From Orobanche coerulescens (Eukaryota > Streptophyta > Magnoliopsida > Lamiales > Orobanchaceae): DNA of 64,000 nt. This document shows positions 10,309-20,597 of this stretch, one piece after another (the stretch's first letter is position 1; each line of letters opens with the position of its first letter). The stretch is taken from positions 164,835,787-164,899,786 of the forward strand of contig CM065805.1 in the NCBI GenBank assembly GCA_033398695.1, read 5' to 3'. The notes under the pieces were generated by a model. That model was not told the origin of the DNA. It searched no databases and saw only the letters and a program-made list of their open reading frames with translations. A program made the position numbers and the translations under genes.

Positions 10309-13079
10309 CAGAAGGTCTTTGAATTAAGCTTTGTCATGGGACATTGGGATCATGATACTCAGGTCAGGAGCCTGAAATCTTGAAACTTTGAGAGGGAGGG
10401 GCTAGTTTGTTCAATTCAGTGGTAATGCTGTCTTGAGCAGCATTAAATTCCCTTTCATGCTGTAGCCTTATTATCCTAGCTGCTTCTCTCATTTCTTCCC
10501 CTTTTTTGGCGTCATCAAGACATCTTAGGATCTCCAGTGCGGCATCCTGTTTCGTATCAATGTTTGTAATTCTCTAGACAAGGGTGGAAAGCACCTGCGA
10601 CATATCCTTGATACTTTTGTCGTGGGCTCGAAGATGAGAAGTGGTTTCAATCATGGCTACTGCGGTCTTGGCCTCAGATATGCGCGTTTTCGATTCCTCT
10701 CCTCTCAGGATCTTTTCTTGCTTCTCTTGCAGATTGGCAAGGGCCTGTTTGAAGACATGGGGCAGGACAGTGAAGGCTTCGACAACACGAGAGACTTCAT
10801 GCCTTAAACCTGTCATTTCTTCAACTGCCGATGTGTGCATCCAATCTAAAGCCTTTTCGACTGAGTGAAGGGCATTCACTGCATCCTGGATAAAGACTGT
10901 TTGAAGACCAAGAGCACACAAACGCTCTTTCCTAGCAGCAGTGCTGGGAGAATCCGGCTTGGCAAAATCTTCGGATCCATTCAACCTTCTCAGATTCACA
11001 GTAGGGCGTGAATTGAGTTGGACATCCTCAGGTATATTACCGTTGTCGGATTCCATGGTTGATGGGGCGGGAGCAGCATTTTCTGGTTCGGCGGCAGGAG
11101 TTCCTGTATCCTCCTTTTGTGAAGATATGTCTGTAGACATGGGTACATGAGGGACTGATTCCTCCTGTTGTCTCTCAGCTTCCGCCTGTTCCGGCAGAGG
11201 GACCGATTCCTCTTGCTGAACGGCGCGTGAAACTTCTTCTTCTGCGGTAGCAGGCTCGGGTGCCTGTTCCAAAACAATTTCTTCTTCCTCGACTTGAGGG
11301 ACTGATTCCTCATCGTCAGGAATTCTCTTGCTGTGGCGAAGGGGGCTCACTTCGACTTGATGGCCCTTCGTCATTCTTGGTTTGAGAGGCATCTCTGTCT
11401 TGAGCCTCCTCACGACTCATTCTGAGACCTGCTTATAAGGCATCGTCGTCGTCGTCTGAGTCATCGTCATCTTTTGGATCTTGGGGAGAGTCCTCGGACT
11501 TATCTTTTCCTTTTCTCCTGGCATCAGATTTTTGTAATAGATGGCTTTCAATCAATTCTTTGCAGTATAGATTGTCCCATTGGATCAGGGCTTCAACCTT
11601 TGTTGAGTCCGTTACTTCCAATACAAATCTCTCTTCATGGCTTCAGTCGCTCCAGTTGTATAATGTGTCATACGGAGCTAGCCGGTAGCTTTTCCATTTA
11701 AGGAATCTTTCATAAGCATGATCAATCTGGACAGAGAGAAGGGTTTTGTTGATAATGGTGTCCGGGGAGGGACTGCGTACAACGTCTGAGTCCGCTGTAG
11801 CGAGGGGTTCCTCTACAGGTGTGGGATCCTGTAGGGAAGAGGGATTTCTTACAGGGGATGGTGCCCCGAAGGAAGATGGAACCTGTACGGGTGTGGAATC
11901 CAGCATAGGAGAGTTAGCGTTTGGATCCGCAGGGGCAGCCGACTCGCTAGAGTCTTCTAAGTTGGCAAATGTCCGATCATCCGTCTTAGCCGCCAAAGGC
12001 TCAGGATCTACTGTCGATACAGTAGCGGCCACCTATTCCACAGGGGTTGGGCCCTGGGGTATTTCTTTAGTGGGTTGCGCCACGGTAGAAGCTTCCTCGA
12101 AGGTTTTGGTGGATTTAGCTTTAGAAAGCCTCCTTAGCTTCCTTTTCGGCTTTTCAGTAGTAGTTGGTGTCTTGCTGTGAGATCTCTTGCGTTTCTTGGA
12201 AGATTCCACACTCTGGGATTTCAACGAAACATCCCTTGGATCTTCAGAAACTGGCATACTTTGTAAAGATGATTGGTTGCAGACCAGGGTTCACTGGTTA
12301 TAGGTTGTAGGCTTGACGCCTCCTAAGTAAATCCGGGAGTTGATTTTCTTCGCATTTGCGGATTGTGAAAGTCCGCATTTCGTCAAAATGTGGTTTAAAA
12401 TTAAACCAAACGACTTCTTTTGAGTGGCAGGCTTGGATACTTCCTCCTGCAAGCGCTTCAAAATAATCTGGCACCAGTTGACCTTTTCATAGGTCAAAAT
12501 CGCAACCATCATCCTAAATCTCAGATTCGTGCACATTTCAAATGCGCCAGTGTGATTCTCGATGATCCTGCAACAAAAATAATGCAAATACACGTATGGC
12601 AAATAAAAATTCTTCTTGTGACAGGTGGTGTGAACCTCGTCAACATTAGCTGAGCCGGTGAACAACCCATAGTACTTGGTTATCAGCTCTTGAGACCCAA
12701 AAGTCTCAAGTTCTTCCATGGTCAGGCCGTCAGCGGGAAACCTGTAAATGTTCTGAAGAAGATCTCGATCGATACAGATCTCCACTCCTTGAATAATAGC
12801 AGTGATATCAGCGACGTGGCCTCCCTGGGCCAGTGACAGAAAACGAACGACGGCGTTGAGGTAGAACTCCTCAACCAGATGGACGTCGTATTTCTCGGCG
12901 GCGTGGCTTCTAAGGCGGTAGAGGCCTTGCTGACGAATCCTTGTAATGATGAACTCCATGGGTTCGACGTGATTTGTTTCAGCGAGAATATGCTCGATGA
13001 CAATAGGTCTAGAAAAGATCCGTCCGTCGATGAATTTCGAGGTCTTCTTGAGGGCGGTGGCAGATGTCTGAGCAGCCAT

Positions 13080-13866
13080 TGTTGATTCTCAAGGAAAGTA
13101 TGAAAGAGATCAAGAGAAATTTGCAGTAAAACGCAAAGAAACCTTGTAGGCTGTATTTGCTTGAGTACTCTTAAATTTTGCAGAAAGCGTAAAGAGTCTC
13201 TAATAGCAGTATCAGTCCTTTTATAGTGGGCGGCGAAGTAGGGTTTCTCAGAGAACGAATGGTCAGATTTAAGGGATGGGAACCGGTTTTTGAAATGGAC
13301 GGTCAAGATGGACTGAGTGTAACTGGTACACTTATCCATTAAAATGTTAAAATATGAGCGGGTCCCACTTCTGAAATTTCTTGTTACCCTAAATGCCTGA
13401 AATGGCAGTTTTAAAATATTAAACAATTTAAAAATATCGCGGCTTTTGAGATTCAGTTGTCCAGATGTCGTGTAAGGCATTTAATGTAAATGACATTTGA
13501 CATGAAAATAGGGCACGTGGACAAAAATTATTTTAAAATGAAATAATATAATATGTACTGAATCGAAATCCTATAGTATGTGCTGTATCCACGACGATAC
13601 AGCGTTCCCCCTTAAAAGGTACATATAGGTTTTAATTACATACAACAACTTTTGGATTAATGATGTATTCATGGGTCATACTGTATTCCCCCTTAATTAT
13701 TGCACACGTCAGCTGTAGGATGATTCATATTTGTTTGTTCCCTACATTGCTGTATTGAAGGCTCTGAGTGTACAGATAATTAATGGTGGATACTGTATTC
13801 TTGGGTCTTACAGCATTCCCCCTCAATTGTTGAGTAAAAACAGTAAATTACTTACAGGGAGTCGGG
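13080..13866 (-). other. Sirevirus spacer between pol and env-like ORF, with internal PPT-like tracts
   Basis: Non-coding region holding at least three polypurine tracts on the minus strand (13605-13619, 13686-13698, 13816-13828), each of the form AAGGGGGAA or GAGGGGGAA like the terminal PPT. All follow a TACAG or CTGTAT motif. Multiple PPTs in this region are a known Sirevirus trait. The inverted pair CTGTATC/GATACAG (13583-13602) lies next to the first tract. Confidence 0.6.
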
Positions 13867-16800
13867 CTATAGCATTCCCAATTCTTGTCTAAGCATGTTG
13901 AATCTTGCTGTGTCGAGAGGCTTGGTGAATATGTCGGCCAACTAAATATCTGTATGAACCTTTTCGTGCCGAACATCCTTGTTCTCGACATGATTCCTTA
14001 TGAAATGATGCTTCATGTTGATATGCTTAGTGCGCGAGTGCAGGACAGGATTGTGCGTTATTGCAATTGCACTGGTGCTATCACACATGATTGGCATCTC
14101 TCTGGCTTCAATTTCATAATCTGACAACTGTTGCTGCATCCAAAGGATCTGCATACAGCAACTACCAGCAGCATAGTATTCTGATTCAGCCGTGGAAAGT
14201 GAGTTAGCCAATTGCTTCTTACTGAACCAAGAAACGAGTCTAGGTCCAAGAAAGTGACAAGTTCCACTTGTACTCTTCCTATCTAGCTTGCAGCCTCCGA
14301 GATCCGAGTCGCTGTATCCAACTAAATCGAATCCGCCTTCTTTAGGATACCACAGTCCTACATCGACTGTTCCTTTAATGTACTTCAGGATTCATTTAGG
14401 TGTATTGAAGTGTGATTCCTTAGGTGCTACTTGATATCTCCCACACGCTCCAACAACAAACTGGATATCGGGTCTGCTAGCCGTTAGGTATAGGAGAGAA
14501 CCAATAAGCTTCCTGTAGAGTGATTGGTCAACCAGCTTTCCAGCTTCATCAGCACTAATTTGCATGGAAGTGCTCATGGGGGTTGACAATGATTTGGAAG
14601 TGTTTATTCCAAATTTGTTGAGAAGCTCCTTGCTGTATTTTTCCTGGTTGATGAAAATAGCTGTAGGCAACTGTTTTACCTGCAAACCTAGGAAATAACT
14701 AAGTTCTCCCATCATACTCATTTCAAATTTACTTTGCATGAGATGAGAGAACCTTTGACACAAAGAAAGGTTAGTTGAACCAAAATTATATCATCTACAT
14801 AAATTTGCACCATTAGAAGGTCATCGCCTTCCTCTATTTTGAACAAGGTCTTGTCCACAGCACCTTTCTCAAATCCATTGTCGGTTAGATACTGGGACAG
14901 GGTCTCATACCAGGCTCTAGGGGCTTGCTTAAGTCCATACAGTGCTTTCCTTAGCCTGTATACTAGGTCGATGCCGTCTGTATTGGCAAATCCTGGTGGT
15001 TGTTCAACATAAACTTCTTCGGAAAGGTCTCCATTAAGGAATGCACTCTCGACATCCATTTGATATACTATAAAGCTCTTATGGGCGTCAAAGGCTAAAA
15101 ATATCCTAATGGCTTCTAGTCGGCTACAGGGGCGAAGGTTTCATCATAGTCTATGCCTTCTTCCTGGCTATAGCCTTGTGCGACTAGCCTTGATTTGTTC
15201 CTTATAATAAGTCCATTTCGATCCTTTTTGTTTCGAAACACCCATTTGGTTCCTATAACCGATTGATGTGTAGGTCTGGGTATAAGATACCATACATTGT
15301 TTCTTTCGAAACCGTTAAGCTCTTCTTCCATAGATGTTATCCAATGAGAATTATTTAGAGCGTCTATGGTCGAAACAGGTTCGGATTGGGCTAAGAATAC
15401 AACAATAGTGCACATGTTGAGTCTTCTAAGCTCGGACTGAGACTTCCATTCAGGAAACGATGAAGTCTCAGTATCTAGTTCTTCTTGTTCACAAAGTACA
15501 TTTCCTTGTGTACTCTGTATTCTCCTACGGGTAGAAACACCAGCATATATGTTTCCAATGATCAGCTCTTGCGGGTGATCTCTCAACCATCTTCGGTCGG
15601 GTTCTAATTTAGGGTCCCGTACTGTATCGAGAGTTTCTGTAGATACAGCTTCAGCTTGTACTACATCGACTTCATCTACGTTGATTCTTACAGCTGCGGG
15701 GTTGATTTCTAGGTCAACGACAGGTTCAATGGGAGTTGGAGGATCTAAGATAGAGAGATGTTGGATGTTCTGAGTAATATCATCTACTCCTGTAGGGTCA
15801 TGGTGAGGTTCATCGAACACTACATGAACTGATTCCTCGATCGTCAGCTTCCTTTTATTAAAGATCCTGTAAGCTTTGCTAACGGAGGAGTATCCTACAA
15901 ATATTCCTTCATCTGATTTCTCATCAAAGGTTCTAAGTTGATCCTTCCCATTATTCAACACATAACACCTGCATCCAAAAATGTGAAAATATGAAACTAA
16001 CGGAGTTTTGTTGTTCCACACCTCATATGCTGTTTTGTTGTGGTGCTTGTTGACGATACAACGGTTTTGAGTGTAGCATGCTGTATTGGTTGCTTCACCC
16101 CAGAAACGCTGTGGCAACTTGCTTGCGGCGATCATTGTTCTTGTTGCTTCTTTCAACATCCTGTTCTTTCGCTCGGCAACACCATTTTGTTGAGGTGTTC
16201 GGGCAGCTGAGTATTCGTGTTGTATCCCATTTTCCGAACAGTATTGCTCTATAAAGCGGTTAGTAAATTCTGTACCTCTGTCGGAACGAATGGACACGAT
16301 ACTTTATGCTTTTTTATTTTGCAGCTTTCTCAGGATCTCAAGCAGCTTTGATGTTGTTTCCTTCTTCTTGCTTAGGAAAATTGTCCAAGCATACCTGGAG
16401 TAATCATCAACAACAACAAGACAGTATTTCTTACCTCCCAAACTTACTGGGTCTACAGGACCGTAGAGATCTATATGTAGTATCTCCAACACTCTTTGGG
16501 TTGAAAGGTAGGATTTGCTCTTCAGGGTTGACTTGATTTGCTTGCCTTTCTGACACGGTCCGCAGACGCTGTCCTTTTTGAATGACACGTTTGGCAATCC
16601 TCTTACCATTCCCTGTCTTGAGAGCTTGTTGATCGTCTTGAAGTTGACGTGAGACATCCTCTTGTGCCATAACCAGCTAAGATCTGCAGTGCCTTTGGCA
16701 ACAAATTATGGAATTTAGGAGCTCATAGGCTTCCCGTCAGCAATATACATGTTACCTGATCTGCTTCATGTAAGCACGACTTATTTGGTCTGGATGTTCT

Positions 16801-19291
16801 TGACTCTACAGCGATCTATATAGAATTTCACCGAGAACTGTTTATCACAGAACTGACTAATACTAAGTAGATTGTACTGTAAGCCTTCAACATATGCAAT
16901 ATCAGTGACTTTGAATTTTCCGACAAGTAGGTTTCCTTTCCTTCTTGTTCTTCCTTTAGATTTATCACCGAAACGAACTTTTGGACCGCGACCTTCTACG
17001 AAATTTGATAGCTTGCTTCTATCTCCGGTCATGTGCCGAGAGCATCCACTATCGAAGTACCAGGTGTCCTCCTCTAGGATGTCCTGTATGCAAAGAGATT
17101 AAGTAGATTTAGGTCCCCTTTGATTTTTGGGTCCATGAATGTTAGTTCCTCTAAGTACCCAAGTTTTCCTGGCAGCAATTGGTTTACTGTAGGTTACATT
17201 CGGTACAGTGTTGCGATATCTACGTGGGGCATATCCGTAGTCGCTATAACCATGATAATTATTATGCATGTAAAATTCAGGGTTATTATTATTAATCCAG
17301 TACGAGTGCCGTTTTGGAGGTGGAGCCATTTTCTTTGGCCTAACAGCTTGCCTTCTGGGTCTCCAGTTGGATTCCCAACACTGTTGTTGATACTGAGCGG
17401 ACACCTGCTGTCTCGAGGAATAACGGGGCTCCTGTATCCAATACCTCGGCGTGTCAGATCGATAGATCTTGCCGTGCGGGCCTTTGGTATTTGGATACAA
17501 CCTTCCTTCGAGCAGGCCATTGGGCTGTTGATATGCTCGGGGAGCATGCTGTTGAGTGCGCCTTTCAGGTCTGAATGGCTGGTGATTCCGCTGTCTGGAA
17601 TAGGATTGTGGGGGCGGAATGGCAGCCTTTGCTGTTCGCTGTGCAACAGGTTCCTTCACGGGACTCGAAGTTTCTTTCGATACAGGAATGTGTTCCACAC
17701 TCTTGACAAACACTGTACTAGTTTTCCCTTTATTTGAACATGAGCTGTATCCTAAGCCATTTTTATCATGAGCATGTTGCCCAGTGCTCAGAATTTCTTC
17801 CATTCTTTTGGACGATTTCTCGAACGATTTTAGAATGGTCTCATGTTCAATTTCTCGTATTTCGAGAGTTTTGACTTTGGCTTGAAGTAGAGCCAAATCA
17901 TTTGTCTTGCTCTCATTGTGAGTTTTAATCTCACTTAGTTCTTGAGCAAGTTGATGATTGCTCTCCATGTGTTTTTCATAATCGACTTTGCTGGTTTCAC
18001 AATCAATAGACATATTTTCATAATTTATTTTCAGCAAGTCATTTTCATCTTTCAGCTCCAGGTTAGACACTTGGAGCTGTATATTCTCATTTTTCAATGT
18101 CTCATAGGCCTTTTGAATGTTTTTAAACTCATTCATCATGTTTTCAAAAGTATGAGATGCATTTGATGGAATAGCTGAGGTTGAGCTTACCTCATCATCG
18201 CTATCTTCACCTTCCGGAATGTCCTTGGCCATAAAGCACATATATGCTTTATCATCGAACTAATCGTCAGATGAATCACTTTCAGTGACCACCTGAAGAC
18301 ATTCTTCTGATTTGGATGGTGTGGGGGAGGCTTCTGATTCTCCAATCAGGGCCTTGAGCTTGTTTTTCCAAGCACTTCTTCTTTCATCTCTCTCTTGTTG
18401 CTCGGCCTCCGGAAACCTTTGAACTTTGGGATGAGGACATTTATTTGCATAATGCCCTGGTTTCCTATAATTATAGCATAGGTTAGCATCACCGGATGAA
18501 GTTTCGGTACTTACCTTGTGGACAGGTTTGGGCCTATAGGGAGTCTTTCCAGACTGCTTGATGAACTTTTTGAATTTGTGCATGAGAAGCGCCATTTCAT
18601 CTTGAGACAGGATGTCGTCGTCGCTGTCAGCATTCTTGTGACTAGACTTTGACGAGCTGGGCATGCCGTGTCGACGATTCGATACAGCGGCTAGTGCTGT
18701 GACATTTGAAGGAGATTCTTCAGCTTTCTCTCTTCTGTCAATATCATACTCAAAAGCTTTGAGGTCAGAAAAGAGATCAAAAGTAGATATTTCATTAAGA
18801 TTGCAAGATACACACGTAGCTGTGGTCTTAATGTCCCATCGGGCAGGGAGAGATCTGAAAATTTTTAAATTTTTCTCCTTTTAGGTATAAATTTTGCCCA
18901 AAGCTTCAAGTTCACCAACAATACCAGTGAATCCCTCACAAATCATCTTGAGTTTATCCCAGAATTCCTTGGCTGATTTACAGCTCTTTACCTTCGAGAA
19001 CGTGCCTTTGTCAAGAGTGACAAATAATGCGTTCTTAGCCACATTGTCGAGGTTGGCTCGCTTTCTTTCATCTGTGGTCCATTGCTCGCGTTCCTTCTCG
19101 AGCATCTCAGCATGGGCTTGGCCTTCAATCCTTGCGGCCGTGTTTACCTTCATGATCTTGATGGGGCCATCCTGTATAACAAAAATCATCTCTTCGTGCA
19201 TTGATGCAAGATGAGCCTCCATCATAATTCTCCAATCATCAAATTCATTAATAGAGAACATAGGCACTTTGTTGATCATAGATGTATCCAT
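13867..19291 (-). pseudogene. Sirevirus gag-pol polyprotein, interrupted
   Basis: One reading frame covers gag to integrase. From the ATG at 19291: gag N-terminal domain with the AKEFWDKLK motif; CCHC zinc knuckle C-x2-R-x4-H-x4-C, with the second Cys replaced by Arg (near 18480); acidic region and coiled coil (18241-17800); protease with WYFDSGCSRHM (about 17050); GAG-pre-integrase and integrase core (16657-15800, including SDRGTEF); reverse transcriptase with QIYVDDIIL (about 14800); RNase H with AESEYYAA (about 14190). The frame ends TAG at 13867. In-frame stops lie at about 18883, 18260, 17099, 16781, 16304 and 13940, with frame changes near 15060-15120 and 14750, so the copy cannot make a full polyprotein. 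Gag and pol share one frame, as in copia elements. Confidence 0.9.
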
Positions 19292-19361
19292 GTGAGAATA
19301 AAGAAATGAAAAAGACTGTTTTGAAAATTAAGTGATTTTGGATCTGATTCGGTTAAAAATA

Positions 19362-19398
19362 CGACCGATTCTTTTTAGAATCAACCGCTCCGATACCA
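19362..19398 (-). other. Sirevirus PBS with adjoining hairpin
   Basis: On the minus strand TGGTATCGGAGC (19387-19398), complementary to the 3' end of initiator tRNA-Met, lies 2 bp inside the 5' LTR. It is followed directly by an 11-bp stem (arms 19377-19387 and 19362-19372, three G-U pairs) with an AAAA loop; the last PBS base takes part. Confidence 0.85.
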
Positions 19399-19400
19399 CT

Positions 19401-20597
19401 TGTTGGCCACTAAGTATACTGGATACAGCTTGGAAAGTAGTTTAAACGACAAGCTGTACTGATTTTAAATCTGAGTGCGTAGCGGAAGTCTTAAATACAG
19501 TAAGTTGCTGTGGATACAGCAACTCGATGTGCAGTGTATACTTAAATAATCACAGTAATTAAAACAAGTAAGGCAGAAGGTAAATAACACAATATTTCAA
19601 GTGGTTCGAGGTAAACCCCTCTACGTCCATTGGTCCTCCACACAAGAGTAAAAAGTTTATTATAATTACTGCGTACACAACTACGTAATTATAACAACAC
19701 ACAATCAATATATCATTCACACAGATTGATATAAAGATCTTAGCTTCAACCGTTCACACAGATTGGTTTGAGCTAATGCTTGACTGGCTTCTTCACACAC
19801 AGTTCTGAAGCTTCGTCTTCTTCGATGCAATTCCTTCACACACAGTTCTGGAGTAGCAACGATTACTCAGTCCACACAGGGTTGATCTGGGTTTGTTCAA
19901 AGGATAGAACAGGGTATGAACAACAGCTTTGACTTTCTGAGCTTCTAGATGATGAAGTGTTGTTCAAGATGTTGAGCACTGTATATCTCTTAGATCTGAG
20001 TTGCAGTAAGCTTCTGGAGATATGTTTTGCTCTGATGAATATATTAATAGCTTTGTTACTTGGTAACTGATCTTCAACGCCTTGATGAGATATATATAGT
20101 CTTCTAGAAAATATACCATTGGGATAAATCCGTTGAGCAAGATTCCGTTCCAACGGGATGAAAAGCACGATCCGGATTTAGCGGGATTTGAAGATCTTCT
20201 GACTTACAATATTTAAATACTTTATGCTTGAGTATTTAAATACTTCTTTATCAACGGGACTTGACTTCTAGTGGGAACTGAAGATTCCTTCTTTGTCCTG
20301 TTGAGAGCTGTATGGAAGATCACTGTATTGACAATTCGAGACAGCTTCCATACTTAGTCTTTTATAAGACTTCTTAGCTGTACTGAAGGGTTCCACTATA
20401 TGCTGGATCTTATGACAGTCTTTTGATACAGGTTGACACTTCAACTCTTCGATGCAGTTTCCTTACTGTATTGAGGATTAGTCATATTATCAAAACCTTT
20501 CATCACTATTCGATACAGGGTTTGATTATCCTGGCTGTTTCGATACCGGATATTGTTATCCCAATAATTTCGATACAGGGTTTTTGTTATCCCAACA
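19401..20597 (-). repeat. Sirevirus 5' LTR
   Basis: 1197 bp matching 6013-7210 with a low percentage of substitutions. The minus-strand TATATATA at 20091-20098 is the candidate TATA box. The right TSD TTGTG follows at 20598-20602. Confidence 0.93.

Larger units (their letters stand above)
7711..13079 (-). pseudogene. Sirevirus envelope-position ORF, interrupted
   Basis: A long sense ORF lies downstream of pol, starting at ATG 13079 and running to 7711. Function is unknown; extra ORFs here in Sireviruses are called env-like. The N-terminal 260 residues form a globular domain rich in aromatic and Cys residues with motifs such as LVEEFYLNAV and NWCQIILKRL, reminiscent of the domain databases call a putative plant transposon protein (low certainty). 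Next comes a basic, Ser/Pro/Glu-rich low-complexity region (12257-11000) and a C-terminal Ala/Glu/Lys-rich region likely to form a coiled coil (10900-10400). No clear signal peptide or membrane segment is seen. Stops separate the segments at about 12291, 12033, 11643 and 10574; a frameshift lies near 11430. A solo LTR (8096-10308) splits it, yet the frame is in register on both sides once the insert and its TSD are discounted. Confidence 0.7.
6013..20597 (-). mobile_element. Element S: 14.6 kb Ty1/copia Sirevirus-type retrotransposon
   Basis: Complete element with LTRs 6013-7210 and 19401-20597, both starting TGTTGG and ending CCAACA, flanked by the 5-bp TSD TTGTG (6008-6012 and 20598-20602). 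Read on the minus strand it has a PBS for initiator tRNA-Met, one gag-pol frame, a spacer with several polypurine tracts, a further long envelope-position ORF, and a terminal PPT. The Sirevirus assignment rests on the gag with a zinc knuckle followed by an acidic and coiled-coil region, the copia domain order (integrase before RT) and the extra 3' ORF. It is longer than typical copia elements partly because a 2.2 kb solo LTR is nested inside it. Confidence 0.92.

Noticed and set aside
10622..12180. Plus-strand ORFs of up to 144 codons over the env-like region
   Set aside because: They are antisense shadows of the longer minus-strand frame, which shows continuous domain organisation.
7711..13079. 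A functional envelope gene
   Set aside because: No signal peptide, fusion peptide or transmembrane segment can be seen, and the frame is broken by stops, a frameshift and a solo LTR.
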